Source: Stomoxys calcitrans
Lineage: Eukaryota > Arthropoda > Insecta > Diptera > Muscidae
NCBI RefSeq assembly: GCF_963082655.1
Contig: NC_081552.1
Coordinates: forward strand, 122,674,458 to 122,738,457
Reading direction: 5' to 3'
Length of the DNA stretch: 64,000 nt
Shown here: positions 62,401-64,000 of the stretch, piece after piece
Layout of the letters: every line of letters starts with the position of its first letter
Position numbering within the stretch: the stretch's first letter is position 1
Notes under the pieces: model-generated
Seen by the model: only the letters and a program-made list of their open reading frames with translations
Told to the model about the DNA's origin: nothing
Database searches by the model: none
Made by a program: the position numbers and the translations under genes

Positions 62401-62561
62401 TACAAATGTAAATGTGTGTCTCGGTGGATGTTTATAATCACCACTGAATCTATATTTTCCATAATCTTTTTTCTTAAAATTTAAAAACAAAAGGGAATGC
62501 CAGTCATGTACATATTAGAAGAGTAATAAAATACCAGCGAGATCAACTAAATTTCTTAAAA

Positions 62562-62680
62562 CAAGTAAAAAGGCGTTAAGTTCGGCCGGGCCGAACTTTG
62601 GATACCCACCACCTCGGGTATATATGTAAACATCCTTTCGTCAAAATCCGGTGAAATTTTCGATGAATAACCTTGATATT
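62562..62680 (-). repeat. Muscid repeat right-end fragment, R16 (inverted)
   Basis: AACAAGTAAAAAGGCGTTAA, hairpin TTCGGCCGGGCCGAA, GGATACCCACCACCTCGGGT and TCAAAATCCGGTGAAATTTT; the same subfamily as R2. Confidence 0.85.
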
Positions 62681-63028
62681 CACATAGCTAACATTGTCAT
62701 TCTTCCGAAGAATATAACAATAAAAAACTAACAACTTCAATAATAATGTGTTATCAATATTATCAAAACTGTTAATAAAATGGACTGCATTTAACTAGGA
62801 AGAGCTAGCGTATAAAGATATGAAGAGAAAGTATATACATATGTATGTATAATATTGTAAAAACATTCTATAGGTATTTATAAAGTCTGGTGATCTAAGC
62901 TTATACAGGTAAGTTTCAGTCCCATCCTTAGCCCCATCACTACCGATGTTTTACAAACATAATTTATTCACTCCGATTGCTCTGTTGTAGCTATATCTGT
63001 GAATAAGCGTGTACATTTGCATTATTTT
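62681..63028. other. AT-rich spacer
   Basis: No gene recognised. Confidence 0.5.
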
Positions 63029-64000
63029 TATACCCTCCACCATAAGATGGGGGGTATACTAATTTCGTCATTCTGTTTGTAACTACTCGAAATATTCGTC
63101 TGAGACCCCATAAAGTATATATATTCTTGATCGTCGTGACATTTTATGTCGATCTAGCCATGTCCGTCCGTCTGTCCGTCCGTCCGTCCGTCCGTCTGTC
63201 TGTCGAAAGCACGCTAACTTCCGAAGGAGTAAAGCTAGCCGCTTGAAATTTTGCACAAATACTTCTTATTAGTGTAGGTCGGTTGGTATTGTAAATTGGC
63301 CATATCGGTCCATGTTTTGATATAGCTGCCATATAAACCGATCTTGGGTCTTGACTTCTTGAGCCTCTAGAGGGCGCAATTCTTATCCGAATGGAATGGA
63401 ATTTCGCACGACGTGTTTTGTTATGATATCCAACATTTGTGCCAAGTATGGTTTAAATCGGTCCATAACCTGATATAGCTGCCATATAAATTGATCTTGG
63501 ATCTTGACTTCTTGAGCCTCTAGAGGGCGCAATTCTTATCCGATTGGAATGGAATTTCGCACGACGTGTTTTGTTATGATATCCAACAACTGTGCCAAGT
63601 ATGGTTCAAATCGGTCCATAACCGGATATACCTGCCATATAAACCGATCTTGGGTCTTGACTTCTTGAGCCTCTAGAGTGCGCAATTCTTATCCGATTGA
63701 AATGAAATTTTGCACGACGTGTTCTGTTATAATATCCAACAACTGTGCCAAGTATGGTTCAAATCGGTTCATAACCTGATATAGCTGCCATATAAATTGA
63801 TCTTGGGTCTTGACTTCTTGAGCCTGTAGAGGGCGCAATTCTTATCCGAATGGAATGGAATTTCGCACGACGTGTTTTGCTATGATATCCAACAACTGTG
63901 CCAAGTATGGTTTAAATCGGTCCATAACCTGATATAGCTGCCATATAAATTGATCTTGGGTCTTGACTTCTTGAGCCTCTAGAGGGCGCAATTCTTATCC
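63029..64000 (+). repeat. Muscid repeat, copy R17 (left end, continues past the window)
   Basis: TATACCCTCCACCATAAGAT, GTCC/GTCT microsatellite (about 63160-63205), then at least five 153-bp-type units with the GCGCAATTC landmark up to the window edge. Very similar to R4 and R7. Confidence 0.95.

Overview
This window is repeat-rich eukaryotic DNA from a higher fly. The dominant dispersed repeat, the Tc1/mariner, hAT, Ty3/gypsy and several non-LTR retrotransposon families, and the AT-rich spacers all fit a dipteran. The 153-bp tandem-unit repeat, with ends TATACCCTCCACCAT and TTCGGCCCGGCCGAA, suggests a muscid (a Stomoxys- or Musca-like calyptrate); that species-level statement is an inference from memory, not a database match. 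I see no rRNA, functional tRNA, complete host gene or CRISPR array. One short candidate host exon lies at 57668-57797 on the minus strand.

Layout. 1-3489: a decayed Ty3/gypsy element on the minus strand, split by an RTE-like fragment with an exact 11-bp target-site duplication. 3481-3717: a 237-bp mariner-derived MITE. 3846-6005: three partial copies of the muscid repeat. 6010-10300: broken ORF1, RTE, Loa-like (family B) and other non-LTR pieces. 10338-16178: two Loa-like family A copies in opposite orientation, interrupted by a minisatellite element. 16525-23880: three large muscid repeat copies and a third family A copy. 24188-29820: a dead Mos1-like mariner, two RTE 3' fragments, a rearranged Tc1/mariner derivative and a SINE with a triplicated tail. 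30110-32397: family A copy 4. 33133-39760: a three-level nest, with a muscid repeat holding family B, which holds a full-length CR1-like retrotransposon with both ORFs open. 39870-43533: family A copy 5. 43914-45726: a muscid repeat carrying a 783-bp foldback element with identical 383-bp arms. 46811-48625: AT-rich unique DNA. 48636-54630: a SINE, then an RTE-like element that has itself received a SINE and a 5'-truncated Jockey element. 55405-57429: repeat end, MITE and parent mariner. 59385-62030: a 130-bp-period minisatellite element interrupted by a 689-bp hAT-type MITE. 63029-64000: another muscid repeat running off the window.

The genes here work as mobile-element modules rather than pathways: endonuclease and reverse transcriptase (with RNase H in the Loa-like families) for target-primed insertion, and DDE/D transposases for cut-and-paste. 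Only the CR1-like element at 34877-39335 looks able to encode complete proteins. The Jockey copy has an intact RT and C-terminal frame but lacks its 5' part. Almost everything else carries stops, frameshifts or lost catalytic residues. Nesting order gives relative ages, with gypsy, RTE and the muscid repeat older and the Jockey, CR1 and foldback insertions younger.
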